Shown here piece by piece: positions 46,601 through 53,661 of a DNA stretch of 64,000 nucleotides (the stretch's first letter is position 1; each line of letters starts with the position of its first letter). The position numbers were made by a program, and so were the translations under genes. Source of the stretch: Akkermansia massiliensis (GTDB lineage: Bacteria > Verrucomicrobiota > Verrucomicrobiia > Verrucomicrobiales > Akkermansiaceae); the NCBI RefSeq assembly GCF_023516715.1, contig NZ_JAMGSI010000003.1, positions 1 to 64,000 on the forward strand, in the 5' to 3' direction. The notes beneath the pieces are model-generated. The model made no database searches, was not told the DNA's origin, and saw nothing but the letters and a program-made list of their open reading frames with translations.

Positions 46601-46637
46601 CATTATCCCTGCTGTTATCGAATGTTTGTTCGTTCAT
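40632..46637 (-). CDS. Intact Rhs/YD-repeat polymorphic toxin
   Basis: The 2001 residues start at MNEQTFDNSRD (an upstream start at 46727 is less likely). An N-terminal PA14-like segment (VDDLGEFSMGPLKISL to LPPGFYCATLSYDN) is followed by a Cys/Asp-rich linker (CERDDCDC). About 1300 residues of YD repeats come next (YSYDDAGRGN, YDCENRWIKR, YVYDNMGNRI). The Rhs core end is YHDDELGMVYYNYRYLNPLDGRWINRD. The tip of about 244 residues (40632-41366) contains an EF-hand-like DKNGDGEVDE and ANNARHFAWALHEGQLGA with a later DRAAAGA, a pattern seen in some polymorphic-toxin domains. There is no signal peptide. The tip and flanks are AT-rich. Confidence 0.9.
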   Translation of the reverse strand: MNEQTFDNSRDNGNSLSRSDSSNMILAEECPGFKYYIPATRTRTGEPQNIHESIKEGPPSEGFHKDFYWIVKVGDPSGETREPIQVTADLSVDDLGEFSMGPLKISLPEQGPNGGSSGQSDSASGKLPPGFYCATLSYDNIDYKKNANKAFLEFSLNASPGKAVPEDNEDNAGDCERDDCDCQKGAQNENTTQPGGEEGAPASRKIRSAEWASSSGGKNITATISKNNMLWQANFGTFRGMGGVPGGMLEITAKNFSETAWSIHSLAYNHPMASRLEKPSGSSYIGQPNTMVKVVSGTSKHHYLIGGDGNSIFGAGVSTGTTTSARVQYGSSGETSHIEFKTHTKSSTIYSTVSGMPSSYNTWSGKQISSSEFARYLDIVKAEDGSLRQIWNLWDGVANIENISENGYSIALYLPNQVGVKDNSTGLYQLTGEPFKSFDIGPNEERDRIIVTERAAGRPPYVVSWWQAGGAWSMSKGTGEDEIVTLVEREELGGNRYRLTAKVKRGMEGEVVSCTSETFSKTDEGTQRNDKTMAYGSPISRKTTYSYDDAGRGNVVDKNASTKDNIWSSGYDTHSRPTVSYEPWAGGTRKAIYTYYKDGDFYDSDIDHQRIALVKEGNATQYRRINYKYSTVNHVRRVEKRTTALGSGKTQFEATETWLGTAPNPHAQGRIKFHRDINGVQTAYTYEPNNSYGSLYKVTKETQVSGKAVHGQSTRQIRYVSAQGNDMRIEDYVLLSNGTWKLVEAMDYEYDCENRWIKRTRANGRITEREMMCCGPLWERDEDGILTTYSYNTARQLVEVIRSATETTPEMITSYTRDAMDRILETRVDIGPMTTITRTSYDLLGRRVSYTDKLGRVTTYSYSEDGLTTTETTPTGATLITRKHADGTLLEQSGTGQRHLIYMVEALKNGVRTTISTPSPEGSAGIVLSRETVDGFGQTVKKELPNTEGGWIVTDYVYNEKGQKTQEQTVGLAPILYDYDTMGNLIRETVKLDDSPTKLNSRITEWAVSFEDGSDGVYLKETSTIYTPEGAPVRTSEISLISSTHATLAGKTVIRDTRGNEGVTWTEYSTSAKRIIKRQTPASNTMAEDVLIDGFLISGTDLAGVATTHARIYTEHGLTLINTDVRGNATILEQDVAGRSVKVTNAMGGVTTTSYDPATGKPSFVTDALGNTVCFSYDCRGRKIAEYGTGVQPALYAYDDADNVVSLTTFRAGEEAIVSDPTERTDGDTTTWRYDASTGLLLSKTYADGTSANYEYDSMNRLERSINPRSLAAIRTYAPLTGELLSVICDDSSTTQTPPVTYSYNYLGMPVSVSDGSGTREFIYNQYNELEAEKMQGLVSCVLSNTRDSLGRAAGYSLLCGEETVQAVSYGYDTKGRLGNVSMDGLEAPFNYGYNVNHGLLETLSYPNTLKRWYTREEKRNLLIKVDYLRPGGQNYPAKVDYTYDILGRPMTKMDYFNTPNPDLTHNYTYNERGELVADAMSRGGTYSYVYDNMGNRITGREGTADSSVYASNELNQYVSIIEGTQTPFLPEYDLEGNQTKVKTATGEWSVTYNAFNQAIEFVQGEMRIECLYDYLHRRVEKSVYNGENLVSRKRFIYKDYLQIAELDAANADETVLPILKKTYLWDPVETTATRILAMRNYDGMGSNPENLYFTHDRMKNAIALFGSKAGRRALYEYAPYGAVIKAEGDMALVNPFRFSSEYHDDELGMVYYNYRYLNPLDGRWINRDFVSVSGVINEYVFNDNFVSGYTDILGLSPDYKPYLCNGSTLPPSALGSSQTPSQPSYPKADDILQNIDRKYDKNGDGEVDECFCEKFAKALEQLANDPSVNNYNDFLQALSDGSEKGDFVNQVSEKLAKDLNKEMKTGSKLFNNVDNLFNGDKDATLKRLMHGNTPRNQKNVGFKPEMAANGANNARHFAWALHEGQLGARAAQLMDFAESLIRSGARQQECEAEVESDRAAAGAAKDLSKVFKSHYFDKDTWNKNKSKIADTWRKRFCQEK

Positions 46638-47052
46638 CGATGTTGTTTTGTTAGATATTGATAAACAAAATATTGAGACTTGCATCACGATAGTATGCGT
46701 ATTCTCAATAAGTATTCTCTGTAGCATACTTCTTTTTCAAGAATCAACGGAAAGAGTTGCCGGGTAATTCATGCCTGCAATGGCAGGAGAATAAAATTCG
46801 CATTGCGTTATTTTCGCAATCTCATTTTATAAGAGGAATTCTTTTCTTATTCCGCTTCATGGTTCACGTTCCAGCAGAAAAATCCATCCCCCTTCTCTTT
46901 CGCATATCAGTAAAATAAATAAATCCCGCGTATGATTCATCAAGAATTTGATCAAGTGGAATCTACGACAAAGAATATTCCATGGAATCAACCACGGAAT
47001 ATCGGAAAAGAAGGCTGTCTGCTACCAATTGAAGGTAACAGGAAAAAGTTAA
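46638..47052. other. Upstream region of the Rhs gene, no gene seen
   Basis: AT-rich DNA with a few short dyads, for example ATTGCG/CGCAAT (46802-46820) and CCTGC/GCAGG at about 46777-46790. The promoter of the Rhs gene must lie here on the minus strand, but no box stands out. Plus-strand frames starting at 46932 look spurious because they cross the tatA gene. Confidence 0.5.
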
Positions 47053-47078
47053 CAAAAAAGGCGGGGAAATCCCCGCCT
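47053..47078 (-). terminator. tatA terminator
   Basis: AGGCGGGG (47059-47066), loop AAAT and CCCCGCCT (47071-47078). On the minus strand TTTTTTG follows. Confidence 0.88.
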
Positions 47079-47104
47079 GCTCAAGTTTTTTATCAGATGA
47101 AAAC

Positions 47105-47404
47105 CTACTTACTCTCCTTTTTGGTTTCCGCCGGCTTCTCCGCTTCCACGTCAATGGGCTGGGAAAGCTCGGGAGAGGGGCGGGACTCCGGCTTGGAAGC
47201 GGGAGTATCGCTCATGGTTTCCTTCTCCGTCTTCAACAGCTCCTCTTCAAACTCGGACTTGGCCTTCTTGAACTCTCCCAGGCTCTTGCCCAGACCGCGG
47301 GCGAATTCGGGGAGTTTCTTAGCGCCGAACAGCAGGAAGACAATCACCAGAATGGCGATAATCTCCGGCGTTCCCAGTCCAAAAATAGCTAACGTGTTCA
47401 TCAT
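47105..47404 (-). CDS. tatA: Twin-arginine translocase subunit TatA/E
   Basis: TatA oligomers form the pore that exports folded proteins with twin-arginine signals. The 99 residues show the short N-terminal helix ([28 protein letters not shown]) with the conserved FGxKKLPE hinge, an amphipathic helix and an acidic, Pro-rich tail. The second Met (47401) could also be the start. No tatC is nearby. Confidence 0.93.
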   Translation of the reverse strand: MMNTLAIFGLGTPEIIAILVIVFLLFGAKKLPEFARGLGKSLGEFKKAKSEFEEELLKTEKETMSDTPASKPESRPSPELSQPIDVEAEKPAETKKESK

Positions 47405-47461
47405 GGAGTGCTACGGTCTTTTTAACAGATTTTTTTCATGCCGGATACCTCATAATACGCT

Positions 47462-48889
47462 TCATGCGTCATCAGAGGATTGCTGTTCCTGTTTTTGCTG
47501 CTCCGCAAGCCTTCTGACGGCAAAACGGTGGAAACGCCAAACGACCAGGAAGATCACCAGGGAAAGCGCCGCCATGCTGCCCCACAGCAGCCAGAACGCG
47601 GCGGAAGCCGCCCCTTCGTCCCCCAGTTCTCCGGCCTGGTTCCAATAATAATAGGACAGCACCGGATTCCAGGACATGGAACTGCCCGGCAGAAGATGGA
47701 GGCGCGCCATGCGGTTCATGGCCGGCAGATAAGCCGCCTGGGCGGATGCTTTCATCAGGGAATCCCCCTGCGCATCATCGCCCCGCGTATAATACACCTG
47801 GGCCAGCATATACATGGCCTTGGGGTCCCCCGTTGCGTCTGCCGCGCGCCGCAGCAGCCTGTAGGCTTCATCCGCATCCAGTTCCCCGCCCTTCCCGTTC
47901 TGGAGCAATTCCGCGGCCTTCAGGGCGGCAGGGGGGTAACCGATGGCAGCGGCTTCACGGTACAGGGCCAGCGCACGCGCTGCCTGTTCTCCGGAAGGAG
48001 AGCCTTCCATCAGCATGTCCGCCAGGGCAGCCATGCTGTACGGATCCTTCCATTCCGCGCCTTTTTCAAACCAGTTGAGGGCTTTTTCCCGGTCAGGGGG
48101 CATATACTTACCGTCCCGGTACATCATGCCCAGTTCCATTACGGCGCCCAGATCCTTCCGGCCAGCCGCCTTTTCAAACCATTCCACGGCCTTGGCCGCA
48201 TCCTGCGGGACGCCCAGACCATCCCGGTACTTGAACGCCAGAAGCCCCTGCGCCGTCAGGTTGCCGCTTTCCGCAGCATGAAGGAGGTACGGAACCGACT
48301 TTTCCGGAGAGCTGTCCGGAACCAGCTTCCGTTCATAAACAAGGGCCGCCCACAACGCCGCCTTGGAATCGCCGGCGTCAGCCTCTTTCCTCCATGTTTG
48401 GAGGGCTTTTTCATAATAGCGGGCCGCCATTTCCTCATTCTTCGGACCGCCTGTTCCCTTGGAAGCCATTACAGCCACCTGGTACTGTGCCGCGGCATTG
48501 CCGCCGTCAGCGGCGCGGGCAAACCAGTACCGGGCCTTTTCAAGATTCCTGGGGTACAGGCGGCTGCCTGTATAAAACAGCTTGCCCAAATCCAGCATGG
48601 AATCCACGTCCCCGCCATTGGCCTCCTTCTCCGCCAGGGAAACGTATTCAGACATCCATTTGGACGTCTCCGGGGCATTCCCCTCCACATCATAATGCAC
48701 TGCCAGCTCCCGGGCGGCAGCTTTATCCCCGTTATGGGCTTTCTCCTGAAGACTGGACAGGTACGTCCCAAAATCCCCCTCACCGGCAGGAGCCGGGGAG
48801 GGAGCATCCTGAGACGCATGAAGCGGAGGCTGAACGAGGCACAGCCCACACAATCCGGCAAGGAGCCACCATTTGCACTGCTTCTTCAT
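47462..48889 (-). CDS. Sel1-repeat protein with C-terminal membrane helix
   Basis: The 475 residues begin with a signal peptide (MKKQCKWWLLAGLCGLCLVQPPLHA). About nine Sel1 repeats follow (for example AAQYQVAVMASKGTGGPKNEEMAARYYEKA), then one transmembrane helix (AAFWLLWGSMAALSLVIFLVVW) and a basic/Gln-rich tail. The layout suggests a periplasmic scaffold anchored in the inner membrane. The start is moved from TTG 48904 to ATG 48889. It lies 18 bp after the pseudouridine synthase stop and may be co-transcribed with it. Confidence 0.87.
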   Translation of the reverse strand: MKKQCKWWLLAGLCGLCLVQPPLHASQDAPSPAPAGEGDFGTYLSSLQEKAHNGDKAAARELAVHYDVEGNAPETSKWMSEYVSLAEKEANGGDVDSMLDLGKLFYTGSRLYPRNLEKARYWFARAADGGNAAAQYQVAVMASKGTGGPKNEEMAARYYEKALQTWRKEADAGDSKAALWAALVYERKLVPDSSPEKSVPYLLHAAESGNLTAQGLLAFKYRDGLGVPQDAAKAVEWFEKAAGRKDLGAVMELGMMYRDGKYMPPDREKALNWFEKGAEWKDPYSMAALADMLMEGSPSGEQAARALALYREAAAIGYPPAALKAAELLQNGKGGELDADEAYRLLRRAADATGDPKAMYMLAQVYYTRGDDAQGDSLMKASAQAAYLPAMNRMARLHLLPGSSMSWNPVLSYYYWNQAGELGDEGAASAAFWLLWGSMAALSLVIFLVVWRFHRFAVRRLAEQQKQEQQSSDDA

Positions 48890-48907
48890 ACCGGAACAAG
48901 TCAATCA

Positions 48908-50485
48908 TTAACGGCCCCTGTTTCCGCGGGAGAAACCGCCGGAAGATCTGCCGCCAAAGCCCGGTTTGCGAAAACCGCCTTCACGACGCTGGAAGCCTCC
49001 CTCGCGGCGGTCTCCTCCGAAACCGCCTTCGCGGCGTTTAAAGCCTCCTTCGCGGCGGTCTCCTCCAAATCCACCTTCACGGCGCTGGAAACCTCCTTCA
49101 CGGCGATCTCCGCCAAATCCACCTTCACGGCGCTGGAAGCCTCCCTCGCGGCGGTCTCCGCCGAAGCCACCTTCACGGCGCTGGAAGCCTCCCTCGCGGC
49201 GGTCTCCGCCGAAGCCACCTTCACGGCGCTGGAAGCCTCCCTCGCGGCGGTCTCCACCGAAGCCACCTTCACGGCGCTGGAAGCCTCCCTCGCGGCGGTC
49301 TCCACCGAAGCCACCTTCGCGGCGTCTGAAACCTCCCTCGCGACGGTCTCCTCCAAATCCGCCTTCACGGCGCTGGAAGCCTCCTTCGCGGCGGTCTCCT
49401 CTGAAACCCCCTTCACGACGCTGGAAGCCTCCCTCGCGGCGATTGCCACCGAAGCCGCCTTCCCGGCGCTGGAAACCGCCTTCGCGGCGTCCACGGAAAC
49501 CATCTTCCCGGCGTTCACGGGAACGGAATCCGGAATCATCCCGAAGGTCTTCACCCTCCTTGATTTCATCCTCGTCCTCTGTATCCGCAAAGCGGGTTTT
49601 CATTTCCGGAGTAGGTTCATAAGAATCCCCGGCTTCAAAATCTTCCGGATTAAATACATAACCTTCATCAGAATCAGCGTTCTTCCCGCTCTGTTCGCCC
49701 TTGGCGGAAGTCCCGGCGACAAGCTGGGAAGCACCCAGGTATTTGCGCTGGCGGGGAGGATTCTTCAGCAGCAGGGCTACATCCGCATCATCCAGGAATC
49801 TCCAGCTTCCGGGTTCCAGATCGCCCCCCCACAGGGAACCGATGCGCACGCGTACCAGCTTGCGGACGCGGAGGCCCAGGCACTGGAACATCTGGCGCAC
49901 CTGGCGCTTCAGCCCCTGTTCCAGAACAACACAGGCGCGGCGCGCGGAAGCGCGGCAGACGTACTTGGCCTTGGCATTGCCTTCCGGAATGCGGACTCCG
50001 CGCAGGAACTGCATCAGCACGGAATTGTCAAAATTCTGATCTACCGTCACCCAGTATTCCTTTTCAATCCCGCCGGTGGGGTGGGAAAGGGTTTGGGTCA
50101 ATTCCCCCTTGTTCGTCATGATCAGGAGGCCTTCGGAATCGGCATCCAGCCGTCCCACGTAATTCAGATGGCGCAGGCGCGGCGGCAGCAGGTCGTAAAC
50201 AGTGCCTATGGCCCCCTGGGCTTCACGGCTGCATACGTACCCGCGCGGCTTGTTCAACAGCACCACGACTTCCTCCATGGGAGTCATGTGGCGGCCGTCC
50301 ACTTTCACGAAATCCTTCTCCGTCACCCTCATTCCGGGCGTATCAATAACCTTCCCGTTCACTTCCACGCGTCCTTCCTCAATCAGTCTGTCAGCCACCC
50401 GGCGGGAATCAATGCCGCAGGATGCAAGGAATTTATTAATGCGGATACCTCCGTTTTCTTCGGAGCCATGTTGTTCTTCACTCAT
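48908..50485 (-). CDS. RsuA/RluB-type pseudouridine synthase with long Gly/Arg repeat tail
   Basis: This enzyme isomerises uridine to pseudouridine in rRNA. The 525 residues begin with an S4 RNA-binding domain (INKFLASCGIDSRRVADRLI). The catalytic domain has GRLDADSEGLLI, holding the catalytic Asp, and LKRQVRQMFQCLGLRVRKL. An acidic linker (EDEDEIKEGEDLRDD) leads to a tail of about 190 residues built on a 16-residue unit, REGGFQRREGGFGGDR. Family members are usually 230-300 residues, so the tail is an expansion. It may bind RNA like RGG domains. RluB is the nearest type; exact target is unknown. Confidence 0.88.
   Translation of the reverse strand: MSEEQHGSEENGGIRINKFLASCGIDSRRVADRLIEEGRVEVNGKVIDTPGMRVTEKDFVKVDGRHMTPMEEVVVLLNKPRGYVCSREAQGAIGTVYDLLPPRLRHLNYVGRLDADSEGLLIMTNKGELTQTLSHPTGGIEKEYWVTVDQNFDNSVLMQFLRGVRIPEGNAKAKYVCRASARRACVVLEQGLKRQVRQMFQCLGLRVRKLVRVRIGSLWGGDLEPGSWRFLDDADVALLLKNPPRQRKYLGASQLVAGTSAKGEQSGKNADSDEGYVFNPEDFEAGDSYEPTPEMKTRFADTEDEDEIKEGEDLRDDSGFRSRERREDGFRGRREGGFQRREGGFGGNRREGGFQRREGGFRGDRREGGFQRREGGFGGDRREGGFRRREGGFGGDRREGGFQRREGGFGGDRREGGFQRREGGFGGDRREGGFQRREGGFGGDRREGGFQRREGGFGGDRREGGFQRREGGFGGDRREGGFKRREGGFGGDRREGGFQRREGGFRKPGFGGRSSGGFSRGNRGR
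48966..49520 (-). repeat. 48-bp in-frame tandem repeat in the pseudouridine synthase tail
   Basis: About 11 units of 48 bp encode REGGFQRREGGFGGDR with small variations (Q/R/K at position 6, GGDR/RGDR/GGNR at the end). Frames on both strands are open through it, creating long spurious reading frames. Unit number is likely to vary between strains. Confidence 0.9.
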
Positions 50486-50583
50486 ATTGGTATAATGTCC
50501 GCTATCTCAGCGGATGGTTTTGTATTGTTTGTATTACGGCAATTCGCGCGCCCCAAAAAGAGGGATGGCCTTCTTTGCCGGAA

Positions 50584-50621
50584 GAAAAAAGCCTCTCGGT
50601 TCATAGACATCCGAGAGGCTT
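50584..50621 (-). terminator. Terminator of the small basic protein gene
   Basis: AAGCCTCTCGG (50589-50599) pairs with CCGAGAGGCTT (50611-50621). TTTTTTC follows on the minus strand. Confidence 0.88.
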
Positions 50622-50691
50622 CCTGTATTAGGAAAATGACTTGCCGTGCATGACTCCGCCGGGAAACTCTCCGGAGGGGGTAAAAGCAGGC

Positions 50692-50847
50692 TTAAGCTTC
50701 ATGCTTGGTCTTCGGCAGGCCGAGAGGGCTTTGACCCTTCTTCCATTCGCCGCGTTCCTTGAGAAGCTTGACGCGTTCAAAACGCTTCAGGACGGAACGC
50801 TTGCCGCCTACGGTACCGGTTGCTTTGAGGCTGGAATGCTTGGACAT
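50692..50847 (-). CDS. Small basic protein of the Verrucomicrobia/Chlamydiae type
   Basis: The 51 residues from ATG 50847 read MSKHSSLKATGTVGGKRSVL, then KRFERVKLLKERGEW and SPLGLPKTK. This is the pattern of the small basic protein I associate with Verrucomicrobiota, Chlamydiae and Planctomycetes (VLxRxERxxxL plus GLPK). The function is unknown; the charge suggests rRNA or nucleic acid binding. It has its own terminator. The frame is open upstream to 50886, but the MSxHxSL start is the family start. Confidence 0.85.
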   Translation of the reverse strand: MSKHSSLKATGTVGGKRSVLKRFERVKLLKERGEWKKGQSPLGLPKTKHEA

Positions 50848-50969
50848 GATCTTGTGTTTTGTAAAAGGTTCAGAAAGGTGCTTCACACCACCCTCACGGT
50901 GGCAGGCGAGGTCTTATAACGGAAGGCCCCGGTCTTGGCAAGAGAAATTTGACGCGGCGCTCAAATATC

Positions 50970-51689
50970 TCATTCCACGGCATCCTCCGGATGCGCCTTC
51001 AGCCACGCCCTCCATAAATCCGGACGGTTCAGCCGCGTACGCTCCAGAGATTTCCCGTGCTTCCACTTTTCAATGGCGGGATGGTTGCCGCCCAGCAGGA
51101 TGTCCGGAACGGCCATCCCGCGGAACACGTTCGGCTTGGTATAGGCGGGCGCCTCCAGAAGGCCGTTGGAAAAAGATTCCTCCACGGAAGAGCGTTCATC
51201 CCCCAGCACACCGGGAATCAGGCGCGCTACGGCATCAATCACCACCACGGCGGCAATCGCCCCGTTCGTGAGAATATAATCCCCGATGGACAGCTCCACA
51301 TCCACCAGCTCTTCCACCACGCGGTGGTCCACCCCCTCATAATGCCCGCAGAGAATGATGAGGTGGCCGCCGGATGCGGCCAGCTCCCCGGCCAGGGACT
51401 GATTGAAGGTGCGGCCCTGCGGGGTCATCAGCACCACGCGCGTTTCCGGCCTGCGGAGTTCCTCCACGGCGGCAAAAATGGGTTCCGGTTTCAACAGCAT
51501 GCCCTGCCCGCCCCCGCAGAGGTAGTCGTCCGTCTTGCGGTGCTTGTCCACCGTCCAGTCACGGATGTTATGGCAGCGCACCTCCACCAGCCCCTTTTCA
51601 CGGGCCTTCCCCAGGATGCTGCCGCCCAGGGGGGCTTCCACCATCTCCGGGAACAGGGAGAGAACGTCAATAATCAGTCCAGCGGCCAT
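50970..51689 (-). CDS. trmD: tRNA (guanine-37-N1)-methyltransferase
   Basis: TrmD methylates G37 next to the anticodon of tRNAs reading CNN codons and prevents frameshifting. The 239 residues show IDVLSLFPEMVEAPLGGSIL, the trefoil-knot AdoMet site (LIILCGHYEGVDHRVVEELVDVELSIGDYILTNG read in parts) and the end HPAIEKWKHGKSLERT. The typical FGGGAGM is CGGGQGM here. rpsP, rimM and rplS, often adjacent, are absent. It lies 18 bp after prfB and is probably co-transcribed with it. Confidence 0.95.
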   Translation of the reverse strand: MAAGLIIDVLSLFPEMVEAPLGGSILGKAREKGLVEVRCHNIRDWTVDKHRKTDDYLCGGGQGMLLKPEPIFAAVEELRRPETRVVLMTPQGRTFNQSLAGELAASGGHLIILCGHYEGVDHRVVEELVDVELSIGDYILTNGAIAAVVVIDAVARLIPGVLGDERSSVEESFSNGLLEAPAYTKPNVFRGMAVPDILLGGNHPAIEKWKHGKSLERTRLNRPDLWRAWLKAHPEDAVE

Positions 51690-51707
51690 AAGAAGGGAAG
51701 GAAAACG

Positions 51708-52827
51708 TCAGCGTTCGCGCTTGTGGCCGCGCAGCATGGCCTCAATGAAGGGGTCCAGGTTGCCGTCCATCACGTCCTGAATGTTGCCGGATTCCACGCC
51801 CGTGCGCAAATCCTTCACCATCTGGTAAGGCTGGAAGACGTAGGAACGGATCTGGTTGCCCCAGCCGATGTCCCCCTTTTCACTGTACTGGCGGTCGGCT
51901 TCCGCCTGCTTCTTGTCTTCCTCAATCTGGTACAGCTTGGCGCGCAGCATGTTCATGGCCTCCTCCTTGTTGCGAAGCTGGCTGCGTTCGTTCTGGCAGG
52001 CTACGATCACTCCGGAGGGAATGTGCGTGATGCGCACGGCGGTTTCCACCTTGTTCACGTTCTGGCCGCCCTTGCCGCCGGAACGGTAGGTATCCACCTT
52101 CAAATCCTTGTCCAGAATCTCAATACTGATGGAATCGGAAACCTCCGGCGTAGCGTCCAGGGAGGCGAAGGAAGTGTGCCGCTTACCGGCGGAATCAAAG
52201 GGAGAAATGCGCACCAGGCGGTGGATGCCGCGTTCATTCTTCAAATAACCGTAAGCATACTCTCCATCCACCTTCAAGGTTACGGAACGGATGCCGGCGT
52301 CATCGCCATCCGTGCTTTCCAGATAAGTCACGGAAAAGCCGCGGCGCTCACACCAGCGGATATACATGCGCATCAGCATGGACGCCCAGTCACAGGCTTC
52401 CGTGCCGCCTGCCCCGGCGTGAATGGTCACATAACAGGAAGCCTGGTCCTGCGGGCCGTTCAACAAGGTCAGCAGCTCAAAATCCGCCAGGGACTTCTGC
52501 CATTTGGCAAACTCCTCCACGGCCTCCCGGCCCAGGTCGTCGTCATCCGCCTCCTGGGCCAATTCAATGGTAGCGTCAATATCCTCCAGACGGGATTTCA
52601 ATGCGGAAAACGCCTCCATCCTGTGTTTCAGGGGATTCACTTCCGCCATCAGCGCCCGCGCGGCATTCTGGTCATCCCAGAAATCCGGAGCGCTCATGCG
52701 TTCGTCCAATTCGGCCACTCGTTGTTGAATGCCGTCCAGGTCAAAGATAGCTCCCGAGCTCGGAAAGACGGCTGTGCAAAACAGCCGTGTCGAGCGCCGA
52801 GAGATCTGCAGCGATATGGGGATCCAT
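51708..52827 (-). CDS. prfB: Peptide chain release factor 2, with programmed +1 frameshift
   Basis: RF2 ends translation at UGA and UAA. The reading starts at ATG 52827 (MDPHIAADLSALDTAVLHSR), runs 28 codons to CTT followed by in-frame TGA (52743-52741), then shifts +1 into LDGIQQRVAELDERM. The result is about 372 residues. SGGKGGQNVNKVETAVRI carries the GGQ peptidyl-hydrolysis motif, and SPFDSAGKRHTSFAS is the tail of domain 3. Coordinates span both frames. The frame without the shift could use an upstream start, but the CTT-TGA-C signal makes the frameshift reading far more likely. Confidence 0.93.
52740..52758 (-). promoter_or_regulatory. prfB: prfB autoregulatory frameshift site
   Basis: On the minus strand GGGAGCTATCTTTGAC carries a purine-rich SD-like GGGAG a few bases before CTT-TGA-C, the same slippery signal as in E. 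coli prfB. RF2 scarcity favours slippage past the TGA and so restores RF2 synthesis. Confidence 0.9.
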
Positions 52828-53122
52828 GCGCGGGAACCTATCACGAATCACCTGAACGGAAAAGGGCAAAATACCGATTCTCCCGGTCATTCTTTTTTCA
52901 AGGAAAATTTCTCATGGAGATACTCCATAAGATTCTGGCAAGGAACGGAAGATCCTTGTTCCCGGCAGTGCGGCTATCGGAAAAAGCAGGGGAAAGGACA
53001 TATCCCACAGCCTGAACGAATCACAGGGCCGTGTATGGAGGTATCCCGTCCTTCCCGGATAGCCGGCACCCAAAGCGCAATGGAGGCTTGGTCCAAATCC
53101 CGCCCGCCACCGGAACTAAAAC

Positions 53123-53524
53123 CTATCCGGCAGAATCTTCCCCGGCCCCCTCAAAAGGCCGTATCCGGCAGGACTTGAGCTTTTCAATCTCCTCAAAAGT
53201 CATGATATGCTCAATCTGGCAGGCAACCTCATTGGCGCGTTCTTCCGGAAGAGCCAGTTCCTCCCTCAGGAAATCAAACAAAATACCGTGGCTGACAATG
53301 ATTTTTCCCGCGATTCTGCGGCCCTGGGGCGTCAGCTTGACGGGAGCATACTGCGTGTACTCCACCAGCCCCATGTCCGCCAGCTGCTTGACGGCAGACG
53401 TGACGGAAGGCATCTTCACCTTAAGCATCTCTGCAATATCCCGCACCTGGGCCGTTCCGCTCTTTTCAGACAGCAGCCCGATGGCCTCCAGATAATCCTC
53501 ATTGCTCTTGGTCAGCTCCAACAT
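53123..53524 (-). CDS. DtxR/MntR-family metal-dependent repressor
   Basis: The 133 residues show the DtxR winged helix (SNEDYLEAIGLL, VRDIAEMLKVKMPSVTSAVKQLADMGLV, LTPQGRRIAGKI). A dimerisation/metal domain follows (VSHGILFDFLREELAL and ACQIEHIMTFEEIEKL, with the EH metal ligands). It probably responds to Mn2+ or Fe2+. The short length (no SH3 domain) is closer to MntR. No transporter gene is nearby, so the target is unknown. Confidence 0.88.
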   Translation of the reverse strand: MLELTKSNEDYLEAIGLLSEKSGTAQVRDIAEMLKVKMPSVTSAVKQLADMGLVEYTQYAPVKLTPQGRRIAGKIIVSHGILFDFLREELALPEERANEVACQIEHIMTFEEIEKLKSCRIRPFEGAGEDSAG

Positions 53525-53593
53525 GGTATAAGAGAACAGTTAATCCCTTAGGTGAAACTAACTCAAGACTTTTTCCATCCTTATTTGGAATGA

Positions 53594-53632
53594 GAAAAAA
53601 AACCACCGCGAATATCACTATTCGCGGCGGTT
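53594..53632 (-). terminator. rpsA terminator
   Basis: On the minus strand AACCGCCGCGAATA and TATTCGCGGTGGTT form a long stem around GTGA, with one G-T wobble. TTTTTTTCTC follows. Confidence 0.92.
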
Positions 53633-53661
53633 AAATCAATCAGTGAATTACGTAGATAAGC

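Noticed and set aside
48901-49622. Ala/Val/Glu-rich and Pro/Arg-rich frames over the synthase tail
   Set aside because: These are alternative readings of the same 48-bp repeat. The synthase frame continues a known enzyme.
47480-50653. A 1057-residue plus-strand frame
   Set aside because: It runs antisense to the Sel1 and pseudouridine synthase genes and is held open by the 48-bp repeat and high GC.
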